Shown here piece by piece: positions 32,113-41,781 of a stretch of 64,000 bases of DNA. Under the pieces are notes generated by a model, which was not told where the DNA came from, did not search any database, and saw only the letters and a list, made by a program, of their open reading frames with translations. The stretch's first letter is position 1. The number at the start of each line of letters is the position of its first letter. Source of the stretch: Candidatus Methanosuratincola subterraneus (GTDB lineage Archaea > Thermoproteota > Methanomethylicia > Methanomethylicales > Methanomethylicaceae); contig RXGA01000001.1 in the NCBI GenBank assembly GCA_004028775.1, forward strand, positions 186,001 through 250,000. The letters are read 5' to 3'. Position numbers and translations under genes: made by a program.

Positions 32113-34710
32113 ATGAGTGAAATTGTTGAAAACATAGAGGAAAAGGAGGAAGCTGAGAAGAAGGCGAAGGGCAGGTGCCTGCTAGAACGGGGCGTTCCTG
32201 TTGCGCTGATCAATACAGACGCAAAGAAGGAAAAGCTTGGGAAGCCGCCTATATCTGAGATGCACTATTATCACACGAGGAAGCCGCTGATCATATCGCG
32301 ACTTGCGGTTGCTGGGACTCTGCTCGGGGAAGAAGATGCGCCAGTCGAAGAAGAGGCATTCTACAAGTTCATGGGGCTGGACACCACGCTGGCTCAGAGT
32401 GGGTACAAGAGGGTGCCCTCTGAGCTTCTTAAGAAGATAAGGGAGCGGTACCCTGATGGAGTCACAGTGCTGGACCCCTTCGCCGGCACGGGGATGATAC
32501 TCTTCGAGGCGCTTAGGCTTGGTTGCGACGTTGTGGGAATAGATTACAACCCTGTTGCCTGCCTCATTATGAGGTGCACCTTGGAGTATCCGTTGAAATA
32601 CAATGCGATAAACAAGGACGGGCGGTTCAAGCTTTACAGCGACGTCAAATTTTACGCTGAAAGGATATACTCTTCACTGAAGGAGAAACTGGGGCGCTTT
32701 TACCCGCCCTACAAGGGGAATGAGGTAAAGGCATACATACATGCCTGGGCGGTGAAGTGCCCCTACTGCGGAAAGGAGACGCCCATTGTTGGGAACTGGT
32801 GGCTATCCTCCAAAGATGGACTCTATTTGGGATATCAGATCGAGGGAGACCGAATAACATACTCGGTAAAGAGGGGCGAGGCGCCAGAAGGTAATATGAA
32901 GGAGGGAGGAGCCACCTGCCTTTTCTGCACTCAATCAATAAAGAACGACTATATTGTAGAGGATATTTCAAAGAATGAAAGGGAGCACCTGCTGGCGCTC
33001 TACTTGGGCAAAGGGGAGTTTGCAATCGCGGACGAAGAGCAGAAAAGGGCACTCAATGACGCTAGGCAGTACCTGAAGGAACATCTGTCCGAACTATCAT
33101 CGTTCATACCGACGGAGAGTATGAATGATGAGAGTGCAGCCAACAGGTACCTCAAACAGTGGCACAGGGTCTTCAACCCGAGGCAGCTCTTAGTGTTGGC
33201 TTCGCTAGCCTGTGAGATAAAGAAGGTGGTTGAGGAGATAAGAGCAAGGGAGGGGGATGAGTACGCGGCTTCCATTGGATCCTACCTCTCTATGGTCCTC
33301 GCTAAACATGTGAACCGCAATTCTAGATCCGTGGGTTGGGACAACTCATATATGAAAATCGTACATTCTCTGACAATGCGCCGACCAAGTATGATGTGGA
33401 ACCATGCGGAGACCAACCCATTCGTCAAGTTCTCCGGATCGCTCGGCGGGATGATCCACGACGTGCTCGACGGGCTCGATTTCGCGCTGAATGAGCTGAA
33501 TCAAAAGGGGCTGGAGGGGAACCAACGGGCTCCAAAGCACGTTGAGATAATCAACGCCTCGATCCTCTCCTGGAAGCCGGAGGGCAACAGGAAGTTCAAG
33601 TTCATCATCACCGACCCGCCCTACTACGACGACGTCCAGTACCCGGAGATCATGCAGTTCTTCCAGGTTTGGCACGCTCGGAGCGTCGGGCACCTGCTGG
33701 GCATCAATCCCGTGCCCAACACGGCTGAGGAGCTGAGCGTCGGGCGGTACAGGGACGAGGAGATGTTCGAGAAGCGGATGCTGATTGCCATAAGGCGGAT
33801 GCACGACCTCCTAGACGACGATGGAGTCGCAGCGATATTCTACGCCCACAAGAAGGTGGAGGGGTGGAAGTACCTACTCGAGGCGCTGCGGAGGAGCGGC
33901 TTCAGGGTGACCTCCACGATAGCCCTCAGGACCGAGAGCTCCGAGAACGTCATCGCCAGGAATAAGAGCTCCATATTCCACTCATTGCTGCTCACAGCCA
34001 GGAAGCGCAGGGGCGAGAAGAAGGGCAACATCGTGGAGATAGAGGACGAGATAAAGAAGGCGATAATGGACCGATACGGGGAGCTGGAGAAGATCTACGG
34101 GAAGGACAGGACGAACCTGATGGTCGCAGCCTCCGGGATAGTCCTCGAGATAGTGACGTCTTACTCTGAGATAATGTCGTTCACGAAGGATCTCTCGGAG
34201 TACGCGCTGGAGACCGGTCAGAGGTTCCTGGTGGAGGCATTCGCAAGGAATGCGCTGGGGGTCGATCAGGTGGACGCGCCGACGATGGTCTACGCTTGGC
34301 TCAGGCACAGCGCCGAGAAGGACATGGACTACTCCGCGTTCAACCAGACTCTGAAAGCCCTCGGGGTATCGGAGCAGTCGCTGGGCGGGCTGGTTGAGAA
34401 GTCGGGCGGGAGGGTCAGGCTCCTGCAGTTCAGCGAGCGTGGATCGATCGAGGTGGACGGGGCTGAGCCGCTCGTGGCTGGGTCGCTGATAGACGCCGTG
34501 CACCTGACGCTCAGGGCGTACATGCGGGGAGGAGTGACTGCCGCATTGGAATACGTCGAGTCCTCGCCATACGGGAAGAACGCCATACTGGGGGTGATTA
34601 GGGCGCTGGCCGGCGCGCATGATCTGAACCCCTCGTACGAGGAGGGGAAAGTCTGCAAGGAGCTGCTCTCGGGGCTGGACTCGATGGACAGGACCATAAC
34701 CCAGTACTAG
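32113..34710 (+). CDS. DUF1156-type adenine-specific DNA methylase with zinc ribbon
   Basis: Predicted N6-adenine methyltransferase of 865 aa. The N-terminal DUF1156-like block LERGVPVALINTD...YHTRKPLIISRLAVAGTLL is clear. The SAM-binding motif is LDPFAGTGMILFEA (about residues 119-132), and the catalytic DPPYYDDVQYPE is at about residues 500-511. A zinc ribbon lies between them (CPYC at about 216, CLFC at about 268), as in COG1743 proteins. Long size fits the family. Likely modifies host DNA for self/non-self discrimination by the neighbouring helicase and ATPase (inference). ATG 32113 follows a GGTGATGGT ribosome site. Confidence 0.85.
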   Translation: MSEIVENIEEKEEAEKKAKGRCLLERGVPVALINTDAKKEKLGKPPISEMHYYHTRKPLIISRLAVAGTLLGEEDAPVEEEAFYKFMGLDTTLAQSGYKRVPSELLKKIRERYPDGVTVLDPFAGTGMILFEALRLGCDVVGIDYNPVACLIMRCTLEYPLKYNAINKDGRFKLYSDVKFYAERIYSSLKEKLGRFYPPYKGNEVKAYIHAWAVKCPYCGKETPIVGNWWLSSKDGLYLGYQIEGDRITYSVKRGEAPEGNMKEGGATCLFCTQSIKNDYIVEDISKNEREHLLALYLGKGEFAIADEEQKRALNDARQYLKEHLSELSSFIPTESMNDESAANRYLKQWHRVFNPRQLLVLASLACEIKKVVEEIRAREGDEYAASIGSYLSMVLAKHVNRNSRSVGWDNSYMKIVHSLTMRRPSMMWNHAETNPFVKFSGSLGGMIHDVLDGLDFALNELNQKGLEGNQRAPKHVEIINASILSWKPEGNRKFKFIITDPPYYDDVQYPEIMQFFQVWHARSVGHLLGINPVPNTAEELSVGRYRDEEMFEKRMLIAIRRMHDLLDDDGVAAIFYAHKKVEGWKYLLEALRRSGFRVTSTIALRTESSENVIARNKSSIFHSLLLTARKRRGEKKGNIVEIEDEIKKAIMDRYGELEKIYGKDRTNLMVAASGIVLEIVTSYSEIMSFTKDLSEYALETGQRFLVEAFARNALGVDQVDAPTMVYAWLRHSAEKDMDYSAFNQTLKALGVSEQSLGGLVEKSGGRVRLLQFSERGSIEVDGAEPLVAGSLIDAVHLTLRAYMRGGVTAALEYVESSPYGKNAILGVIRALAGAHDLNPSYEEGKVCKELLSGLDSMDRTITQY

Positions 34711-34723
34711 GCGGTGGAGAGCG

Positions 34724-37700
34724 ATGACCAGTGAAGGACATGGCACTCCCTTGAACGCCGCCCCCTGCGCCTCAACCTCAACAAACGCCTTTCTTGCCTC
34801 GACTAACGCCCCTCATTCTTCTATGAATACCGCTCCAGCACCCCCCGCAGGAGGATCGATATCCGAGGAATACCGGGGCTATGCTGCCTTCATGGCTTTC
34901 CTCACCGCCCACTACTTGGAGTGTAAAGCTGAATACGACCCCCTCTCGGTCTTCTCATCGTCGAAGATAGACCTCATCCCGTACCAGATCCACGATTTTG
35001 CGAAGCTCATGGAGGAGGAGAGGAGGGGCGGGTGCATCCGCACGCTCATAGCCTACGAGACCGGGCTTGGGAAGACCATCTTGGTGGGGATGCTGATCAA
35101 GGAGCTCCTTGGCAGGTCCGAGTTCCCGCTCAAGCCGCCGAGACCGCCAGCCAGGAGGATCCTGATAATCACGCCCCCCTCAGTGCTCCCGCAGTTCAGG
35201 GCTGAGATGAATGACAAGTTCGGGCTAGAGTTCACCACATTCGATCCCAAGAATCCATCCTTCGCGGACCTCACGATAGCCTCGATGGAGACCATGAAGG
35301 CAGACCGGTGGGAAGAGCGGCTCTCCTCCCAGGAGTGGGATATGATCGTCGTGGACGAGTACCACCGCGTATCCCCGTACAACTTGAGAAGGAGGCTGGT
35401 CTCGCTGCTCACGAAGAAGACCCGGCACTTCATTGCCCTCACAGCCACTCCTCACGACGGATCCTCCGAGAAGTACAACTTCCGCCTGAGCACGATCGCC
35501 CCGAGCCCGCTCGTCATCAGGAGGACTAAGAAGGAGGGCAAGGACATCAACAACCGCCCCCTCTTCGACCAGCTTGTGGAAGAAAGGAAGGAGGAGCCGC
35601 CCGTCACGCCGGATGAGGAGGACTTCTACCGGTCCGCAGAGCAGTACATAAGGAGGATCTACCGCGCCGGGCGAGGGTACGGGCTCCTCGGCGTTATAGT
35701 GAGCAGGGCCATATCCTCGAGTATGAGGGCGGGTCTGAAGCTGCTGAAGAGGAGGAGGGAGAAGATCGTCCTGGACCAGATCGAGGGCATCACCGACGAG
35801 GAGGCAGAGGAATACGCAGAGAGGGTGAGGGAGGGCGGGGAGCTCACGGAGGATGAGCTTGAGAAGTTGCTGGGCATGGCAGCCAGCAGGGAAGAGCTCG
35901 AGGCGGAGATCGCAGAGCTGAAGCCGCTCATCGAGAAGGGCGAGCGCCTCCTCAGGCAGATGCCGGTTGACAGCAAGGGAAAGCGCCTCCTCGAGATTGC
36001 AAGGGGGCTGAACGGCGAAGGGAGGAAAGCCATAATCTTCACGTCCTTCAGGGAGACGGTGGAGTACCTGAAGGAGATCTTGGCTGATCTCAATCCGCTC
36101 GTGATAACGGGATCCATGGACATAGACAAGAGGAAGAAGGTCGTGGACGAATTCACCAGCAGCGCGGCGCACAGGGTCATCGTCGGGACGGACGCCATGG
36201 GGGAGTCGCTTAACCTGCAGGCAGCCTCAGTCGAGGTGAACTACGAGGTGCCCTGGTCGCCCGTGGCGTACATACAGAGGGTAGGGAGGATATGGCGGCT
36301 GAAGCAGCAGCACAAGCACCTGCTGATAGTGAACTTCCTACCGCCGTTCCCAGTCGAGAGGAGGGTCATGGAGGTCATGCTCGAGAAGATAGCCAGGATA
36401 AGCAGGGAGTTCGGGGACGTGGGTCTCTCGGTATTCGGCAAGGAGCTCGGCCCCGTGGAAGAAGTGGTCAAGGAGGCATACACGGGCGGCGACGCAGAGG
36501 GAAGGCTGGAGAAGGCTCACGAGGCGACGGAGAAGCTGGGGAAGGAGGTCCTGGAAGTCCTGAGCAAGAGCATGTCGCTCCCGCGGGTAGTGAACGCCGA
36601 GTCTCTCCAAAAGCTGAACATCGTGAACCTCAACGACATAGTCCTCGAGGCAGACCTCCTTAGGTTCCTCCAGTACCTGAAGGACGCGGGGGCAGCGGTC
36701 GGGGACTTTCCATCGAGCTACCATGTCCACCTCGGCGATGAGTACGTGAGGGTGGACTCCAAATCCCTCTCCCTCGAGAGCAAGGGGATGAGGGCAGCGA
36801 TACAGGCTGGGAAGGGGCTCCTCTCCGGTGCTGGGTATCCGCGCGTCAGCTTCAGCTACAGCAAGGACATGGACGGAGAGATCGTGATCAAGGAAGTCAG
36901 GATAGGCGGGAGGGCGGTCTTCAGGGAGCCGTTGGTCGAGACCACAGACGGGGTGCTCACCTACAGGGGAGTCCTGAGCCTGGCGCCGGCGTTCACCGGA
37001 AGGATAGAGCCGGTCAGGTTCTTGCCGGCTAAGGAGTACGAGGAGGCGCAGAAGGGCAGGTGGCTGGAGTACGCGAGGAGGCTATGGGACGAAGGGCTGC
37101 AGCGCATTCGCAACGAGCTCTCCAAAGAGAAGGACGAGTACAGGAGGGAGGGGATAAGGGCGAGTTTGAAGGAGTGGTTCGCCAATGAGCCGAATCAGTC
37201 GAATGTCGAGGTCATCACAGTCCGGCTCGGCGCAGGCGTCTGCCTGGGACAAGGGGCGGGAGCTGGGACAAGCACAGGCGCATCAGCAAACGCAACCATT
37301 GCAGCAGAAGCAGAAACGGGAACAGTAGTAGAAACAGGGGCAGTAGCAGTTGCTGATCCAGGCCAAGACGCAGGTGCGGGGATGGGCGAAGGATCGTCCG
37401 CGAGCCCTGTGAGGTTCGTAAAGTCCCCTGAGGATGCCTGGAGGGAGAGGCACGAAGTGGAGATGATGGCTATGAGGGCAGCGGAAACTCACTTCAGAGC
37501 GAAGGGGTACAGGGTGAAGGATGTGTCGGCTGAGAACCGGGGTTACGACCTCGAGTGCTCCCGGGCGGACGGGACTCTGAGGGTGGAGGTTAAGGGGCTG
37601 AGGCACTGGTCCTGCCCAGAGCTTACGCCGAACGAGAAGGTCATGGCAGAGTTCTACCACGAGTCATACGTCCTTTTCATAGCCAAGGAAGGGGGCGGGG

Positions 37701-37816
37701 CTGTAACGATTTATGCCGTGCCAGATCCGCTCAAAAACCTGAACGTGAAGGAGGTCCTGCGACCGTTCTACGAGCTCACAGGGTTTGAGAGGTTTGTTGG
37801 GAATAGCAGCGCCTGA
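34724..37816 (+). CDS. SNF2-family helicase with DUF3883-like nuclease-type C-terminus
   Basis: Superfamily 2 ATPase of 1,030 aa. Motif I is YETGLGKTILVG (about residue 111), motif II VVDEYHRVS (about 209), motif III ALTATPHDG, motif V GTDAMGESLNLQAA and motif VI YIQRVGRIWRLKQ. The C-terminal block, after about residue 905, includes ENRGYDLECSR...LRVEVKGL, a PD-(D/E)XK-like/DUF3883 pattern that may cut DNA. Two low-complexity segments, residues 1-45 and about 835-900, flank the core. ATG 34724 has GGTGGAG upstream, 13 bases after the methylase stop, so the two are one operon. Class 1 DISARM also pairs an SNF2 helicase with an adenine methylase. Confidence 0.85.
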   Translation: MTSEGHGTPLNAAPCASTSTNAFLASTNAPHSSMNTAPAPPAGGSISEEYRGYAAFMAFLTAHYLECKAEYDPLSVFSSSKIDLIPYQIHDFAKLMEEERRGGCIRTLIAYETGLGKTILVGMLIKELLGRSEFPLKPPRPPARRILIITPPSVLPQFRAEMNDKFGLEFTTFDPKNPSFADLTIASMETMKADRWEERLSSQEWDMIVVDEYHRVSPYNLRRRLVSLLTKKTRHFIALTATPHDGSSEKYNFRLSTIAPSPLVIRRTKKEGKDINNRPLFDQLVEERKEEPPVTPDEEDFYRSAEQYIRRIYRAGRGYGLLGVIVSRAISSSMRAGLKLLKRRREKIVLDQIEGITDEEAEEYAERVREGGELTEDELEKLLGMAASREELEAEIAELKPLIEKGERLLRQMPVDSKGKRLLEIARGLNGEGRKAIIFTSFRETVEYLKEILADLNPLVITGSMDIDKRKKVVDEFTSSAAHRVIVGTDAMGESLNLQAASVEVNYEVPWSPVAYIQRVGRIWRLKQQHKHLLIVNFLPPFPVERRVMEVMLEKIARISREFGDVGLSVFGKELGPVEEVVKEAYTGGDAEGRLEKAHEATEKLGKEVLEVLSKSMSLPRVVNAESLQKLNIVNLNDIVLEADLLRFLQYLKDAGAAVGDFPSSYHVHLGDEYVRVDSKSLSLESKGMRAAIQAGKGLLSGAGYPRVSFSYSKDMDGEIVIKEVRIGGRAVFREPLVETTDGVLTYRGVLSLAPAFTGRIEPVRFLPAKEYEEAQKGRWLEYARRLWDEGLQRIRNELSKEKDEYRREGIRASLKEWFANEPNQSNVEVITVRLGAGVCLGQGAGAGTSTGASANATIAAEAETGTVVETGAVAVADPGQDAGAGMGEGSSASPVRFVKSPEDAWRERHEVEMMAMRAAETHFRAKGYRVKDVSAENRGYDLECSRADGTLRVEVKGLRHWSCPELTPNEKVMAEFYHESYVLFIAKEGGGAVTIYAVPDPLKNLNVKEVLRPFYELTGFERFVGNSSA

Positions 37817-38001
37817 GTTTAAAGAATAGCTTAAAAAATCATTCGGATATTGCAAGCCAATAATTTAGAATCTGGCTTTCGATGGCTAAAAGGTCGAGGA
37901 AATAAGACCCGGGAAGTTTTCATGGTTTGAGTCGCAATTAATACAAATATTAATCCTTATTAACTAAAAATCAAAAATAGAGATATGCGGAGTGAAAATA
38001 A

Positions 38002-38187
38002 ATGTCAAACTGTCCTGTTTGCGGTAAATCGATACAAAAAGAATCAAAATCTTGGAAGTACGGAAAATTCGACGTAAAGGAGTACATCTGCGGCTGCGGA
38101 GTGACTTTCAGGGATTATTACATCGGCGAGGAGTTCAAGTTCACGCTGAGGAAGGAAGAAGGGAAAGGCTTCATAAAGGCTAGATAA
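38002..38187 (+). CDS. Small zinc-ribbon protein
   Basis: A 61-aa protein with CPVCGK near the N-terminus and CGCG around residue 30, enough for one zinc ribbon. The rest is basic. GGAGTGA lies 6 bases before ATG 38002. It follows the defence cassette after a 185-bp AT-rich gap and may be an accessory nucleic-acid binder; no function can be named. Confidence 0.6.
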   Translation: MSNCPVCGKSIQKESKSWKYGKFDVKEYICGCGVTFRDYYIGEEFKFTLRKEEGKGFIKAR

Positions 38188-38292
38188 TTTCGTATCTGCA
38201 TGGCTTTTTAAATCGCGGATTTCTTTTAAGATGCCTATCAATAAGAATAACCATTATTAGCAAACAATTATTGTTGTGTCACTGTGTTAGAT

Positions 38293-38745
38293 ATGCCCCA
38301 AAAAGTATTCTATTTTGCGTACGGATCGAATATGGATCAAGATAGGCTGAGAGGTAGGATAGGCTCTTTCCACTCAAGAAAGCGTGCAACACTCAATGGA
38401 TATAACCTTGTGTTTAACAAGCGCGATTCAAGCTACCCGGGCTCTGGCTCGGCCAATATCGTCAGAGGCGAGGGAAGGGTTGAAGGCATACTCTATGAAA
38501 TTGATGAAACCAGCCTCAAAAGATTAGATTATTACGAAGGCTTTCCTGCCCATTATAATAGGATAGAGGTTGAAGTCGAATGCGAGGGAAAGCTTCTCAA
38601 AGCATGGGTTTATGTTGCTAACGAAAATAAGGTTGAAGAAGGACTAAAGCCGAAAAGGGAATACCTGAATCACCTCCTGAAGGGCCAAGATCTGCTCTCA
38701 GAAGAATATATAGAAGAACTGCAGGCGGTAGAGACGATAGATTGA
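38293..38745 (+). CDS. Gamma-glutamylcyclotransferase-like (GGCT/AIG2 fold) protein
   Basis: 150 aa. The family signature FAYGSNMDQDRL near the N-terminus and the conserved acidic residue in LKRLDYYEGFP are present, giving the cyclotransferase fold that cleaves gamma-glutamyl amides. The true substrate in archaea is unknown. Start is ATG 38293; GTG 38284 is possible. Confidence 0.8.
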   Translation: MPQKVFYFAYGSNMDQDRLRGRIGSFHSRKRATLNGYNLVFNKRDSSYPGSGSANIVRGEGRVEGILYEIDETSLKRLDYYEGFPAHYNRIEVEVECEGKLLKAWVYVANENKVEEGLKPKREYLNHLLKGQDLLSEEYIEELQAVETID

Positions 38746-38870
38746 TGTAAATCGCCATGGCCAATTCATGATCGATTTACAAAGTGAACTAAGGATGAGG
38801 AAAGCGAAAGTTCCTTAAGCGCTTATTTCAATTTTCCCTCCGACGTGCTGTCTATCGGTCTCCAGTAGGA

Positions 38871-39290
38871 TCATTGTACATCTCGGCAATTTATGTGGCC
38901 AAGCTGGTCTAGGCTCACAGTTTTTACCTTGCATTTTGCCCTCTCCCTCAGCCCCTTGTCCTCAGTCACCAGTGGCACCCCTCGGGCTTTCGCAGCATAG
39001 ACGTATGAAGCGTCGTAGAATGCGATCTTAAGCTCCTCAGCCACATTAAGCACGCCCTCTTCCTGCCCCTCTATGTCGATCACTTTCATCAGTTTGAGCC
39101 CGTCTCTAGCCAGGGCGAGGAGCTTCGCTTGGGCATCTGTTTTTAGGTCCTTGGAAAGCATGCCCCTCTTCCATATCACGTTTCCCAACTCGTACCTGGC
39201 GAGGCTGATCGTCAGGTTGCCGCTGAGGCACCTTATCCTTTTCCTGATCAGAGCCTCGAATATCGACGAAGAATCGAAGACGCAACTCAT
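38871..39290 (-). CDS. vapC: PIN-domain ribonuclease toxin (VapC)
   Basis: A 139-aa PIN protein. Catalytic acids are Asp in CVFDSSSIFEAL, Glu in ARYELGNVIWK, Asp in IAFYDASYVYAAK and Asp in LVTEDKGLRE. Its ATG overlaps the stop of the antitoxin gene (ATGA type), so they are translated together. Confidence 0.85.
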   Translation of the reverse strand: MSCVFDSSSIFEALIRKRIRCLSGNLTISLARYELGNVIWKRGMLSKDLKTDAQAKLLALARDGLKLMKVIDIEGQEEGVLNVAEELKIAFYDASYVYAAKARGVPLVTEDKGLRERAKCKVKTVSLDQLGHINCRDVQ

Positions 39291-39517
39291 CGGGAATCCC
39301 TGTCTTCCCTGATGGCTTTGACCACGTACTCCGTGGAGAATTTTGCCAATTCATCTTTCATCTCGTCCGCCCTCCGCTCCAGCTCCTCGATCTCCCTCTC
39401 CCTGATCTCGTCTAATATGGCCTTCTTCAAAATCTCCGAGGGTCTGATGCCGTGCTTCTTCAACTTCTCTTTTACTTCCTTGGGCACTTTGACCGAGAGC
39501 GTGGTGTACTTGCTCAA
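39287..39517 (-). CDS. vapB: Ribbon-helix-helix-like antitoxin (VapB)
   Basis: Small antitoxin of 76 aa starting SKYTTLSVKVPKEVKEKLKKHGIRPSEILKKAI, a strand-helix-helix pattern, followed by a charged coiled-coil-like tail. A TATA-like ATATAAGG on the opposite strand reading (39551-39558) predicts a transcript start near 39527. That favours TTG 39517 (GGTGG just upstream) over TTG 39541. Confidence 0.75.
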   Translation of the reverse strand: MSKYTTLSVKVPKEVKEKLKKHGIRPSEILKKAILDEIREREIEELERRADEMKDELAKFSTEYVVKAIREDRDSR

Positions 39518-39731
39518 TTTACCACCAATTGTTACTACCAAAAGGTGGGCATATAAGGTTTACCTAAATTGGGTTCACAGGAACCGGCAGACGCAGCGCG
39601 TCCGAATTGCCTGGGCATTCTACTGAGGCTCAAGGTGAAGTACCACATTGCAGTCCGGAGTTCCCCTCATATCGCTCACAGCCGCCGCAACGGCGTGGGT
39701 GCTGGGATGGGGGCATGCCTCATCGCGGCGT

Positions 39732-40466
39732 TCAGTCGCTCCAGAGGCGATCGAACAAGATCTTACCAACTAGAAGTGCCAGCACCATGCCGGCTACCTC
39801 GTCCGCTATGTAGTGTTGCTTCACGAAGAGGGTGGACAGAACGACGCCCGCTGCGATGAAGACGGCGACGGCCTCAGCCACTCTCGTTGCCCGTCCAGGC
39901 TTAGCCCTCCTGTACCTGTGCCATGCGTAGGCGCAGATCGTGGATACCGCAGCATGGAGCGACGGGAAGCAGTTGAAGGATGTGTCTCTGCCCCATATGG
40001 CGTAGACCTGCTCTGCCCAGAAGCCAGGCATCGGGTGGGCGAGGAACTCCTGCCTCCACCAGTAGGTCGAGACCGGGAACACCGCGTAGACCGCCAGCGC
40101 GATTGCGTTGATCGCGACGAGGGACCACCCTAGGGCGTACCCCCTCCTGTACTCGACGAGGCCGAAGAAGGCCATCGTGACGACCGCCAGGGGGTAGAAG
40201 AGATACACATAGAAGACCACGAACTCCGGGACCAGTGGGATGCCGTCCTCGAGCCCGCCCGTCAGGAAGTCGAGGCGGTATCCAGCGCCAGGCGGGTAGA
40301 GCTGCCCGGTCCAGTCGTAGCCTATAGTGTTGAGTGCCACAAAGAAGAGGATAACCATCAGCACGATGTTCCCAGTTGCATATGCGATATACTCGCTCGC
40401 CCTCGTCCTCCTGCCGCCGAAGAAGATCCTCTCGACGGATCTTTCAAGCTTTTCATGGATGCCCAT
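39732..40466 (-). CDS. PAP2-superfamily membrane phosphatase / inositolphosphotransferase-like
   Basis: Membrane enzyme of 244 aa with about six helices. The phosphatase motifs are NCFPSLHAAVS (PSLH) and VKQHYIADEVAG (His and Asp of the third motif), and the arrangement resembles the Aur1/Ipt1 group of lipid head-group transferases. ATG 40466 is supported by GAGGCGG 6 bases upstream and by a TATA box (40508-40515) predicting a start at about 40484. It is divergent from the next gene. Confidence 0.8.
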   Translation of the reverse strand: MGIHEKLERSVERIFFGGRRTRASEYIAYATGNIVLMVILFFVALNTIGYDWTGQLYPPGAGYRLDFLTGGLEDGIPLVPEFVVFYVYLFYPLAVVTMAFFGLVEYRRGYALGWSLVAINAIALAVYAVFPVSTYWWRQEFLAHPMPGFWAEQVYAIWGRDTSFNCFPSLHAAVSTICAYAWHRYRRAKPGRATRVAEAVAVFIAAGVVLSTLFVKQHYIADEVAGMVLALLVGKILFDRLWSD

Positions 40467-40677
40467 CGAAACCGCCTCGGATTGTTGCAACTACTCTGCT
40501 TTGTGGAAATATAAGAAGATGGTCAGTCCTCAAGGGCGATGCTTAGCATAAGCCCAAGTTGTGCAATTAACCACTAGAGCAATCCTGCCTCCTATTCTCA
40601 TTCATACATGGAGCGACATGGTTAATAGGTCTCTATGCCCATACCTGCTTATCTGGAATGCCGTGGAGGGGATTGCC

Positions 40678-41763
40678 TTGGGGAAGCTCCCGATAAGCCC
40701 TAAGAAGCTGGCGATAATCGCAGGGGTAGCCATCCTTCTCCTGTACCTATACTTCGTCGGCTTCTGGGAGGTTGTCCAGATCATCCTGGCGCTCGATCCC
40801 AGGGTAGCCATTCTCGCGATCCTGATAGACGTCCTCTGCATATCGCTATTCACGCTCAGCTGGAAAGTCCTCCTAAGCCCCCCAGGGATGGGCTTCCTCC
40901 GATCCTTCGAGGTCGTCCTCGTCAGCATATTCGGCGACATGATGATACCTACCGGTTCTGTCTCCGGCGAGATAGTGCGGATCACGATGACCACAAAGAG
41001 GTCTAGGCTGAGCATCGGGGAGGCCACGGCGAGCGTGGTGCTCCACCGTCTGATCCTAGCGGTCACATTCTGCGGCGTCCTTGGGCTGGGCATCATCCTC
41101 CTGGCTGCTAACGGGGCGATGCAGCTGAGCTCGTTCTACTCCTTCATTGCGATAGGCGTTTCCACGATAGCCGTCAGCCTCCTTGGCGTGTACCTTGCAA
41201 TTAACTCGAGGAAGTTCGAGAGGCACATCTGCGGCCTGATCTCCCGTACGGCCCCGCTCATCAAGCGCCTGAAGCGCGACTATGACGCAGAGAGGAGCAA
41301 GGAGAGGGCGGTGAGCGCTCTATGCGCCTTCCAGGAGTCGATAACGGGGGCGAGGAGGAGGTCCCTGATCCTTTCCGCCGCAATCGCTACCGTGAGGTAC
41401 TTCTTGGTCGCGCTGATCCCATATGTGATGTTCCTGTCCATCGGGTACCCGATCTCGTACTGGGCTGTGCTCATGGTCTCGATCTTCGTCAGCATGGTCC
41501 AGCTGATGCCTGTGGGGATCCCGGGGCTGGTCGGCGTGATCGAGGTCTCGATGACCGGGTTCTTCATGGGATTCGGCGTCCCTGCGGAGATAGCCGCGTC
41601 TGTTACCATACTCTCCAGGCTCGTGATGTTCTGGTTCGAGCTTTTGGTGAGCGGGCTAACCGCATCCTATGTTGGGTTCAGGGTTGCCCTCGATGAAGGG
41701 AAAGGCGGAGGATGCGGCGGCTCCGCTGGAGCGCCACTCGCCAATCCGCCGGTGCCTGCCTAG
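40678..41763 (+). CDS. UPF0104 / lysylphosphatidylglycerol synthase-type membrane protein (AglD-like)
   Basis: 361 aa with eight or more hydrophobic helices. Family landmarks are PTGSVSGEIVRITMTTKR (near residue 95), ASVVLHRLILAV, and MPVGIPGLVGVIEVSMTGFFMGFG. Related archaeal proteins act in lipid-linked glycan assembly. TTG 40678 is preceded by GGAGGGG 8 bases upstream; the longer frame from 40561 includes a poorly hydrophobic extension that is probably not translated. It may work with the divergent PAP2 enzyme. Confidence 0.8.
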   Translation: MGKLPISPKKLAIIAGVAILLLYLYFVGFWEVVQIILALDPRVAILAILIDVLCISLFTLSWKVLLSPPGMGFLRSFEVVLVSIFGDMMIPTGSVSGEIVRITMTTKRSRLSIGEATASVVLHRLILAVTFCGVLGLGIILLAANGAMQLSSFYSFIAIGVSTIAVSLLGVYLAINSRKFERHICGLISRTAPLIKRLKRDYDAERSKERAVSALCAFQESITGARRRSLILSAAIATVRYFLVALIPYVMFLSIGYPISYWAVLMVSIFVSMVQLMPVGIPGLVGVIEVSMTGFFMGFGVPAEIAASVTILSRLVMFWFELLVSGLTASYVGFRVALDEGKGGGCGGSAGAPLANPPVPA

Positions 41764-41781
41764 GCGGGGGATCCAAATTAG

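Noticed and set aside
28945-37816. Calling the cassette DISARM or BREX outright
   Set aside because: DISARM would need DrmA, DrmB and DrmC; BREX would need PglZ and a BrxL/Lon. None is in the window.
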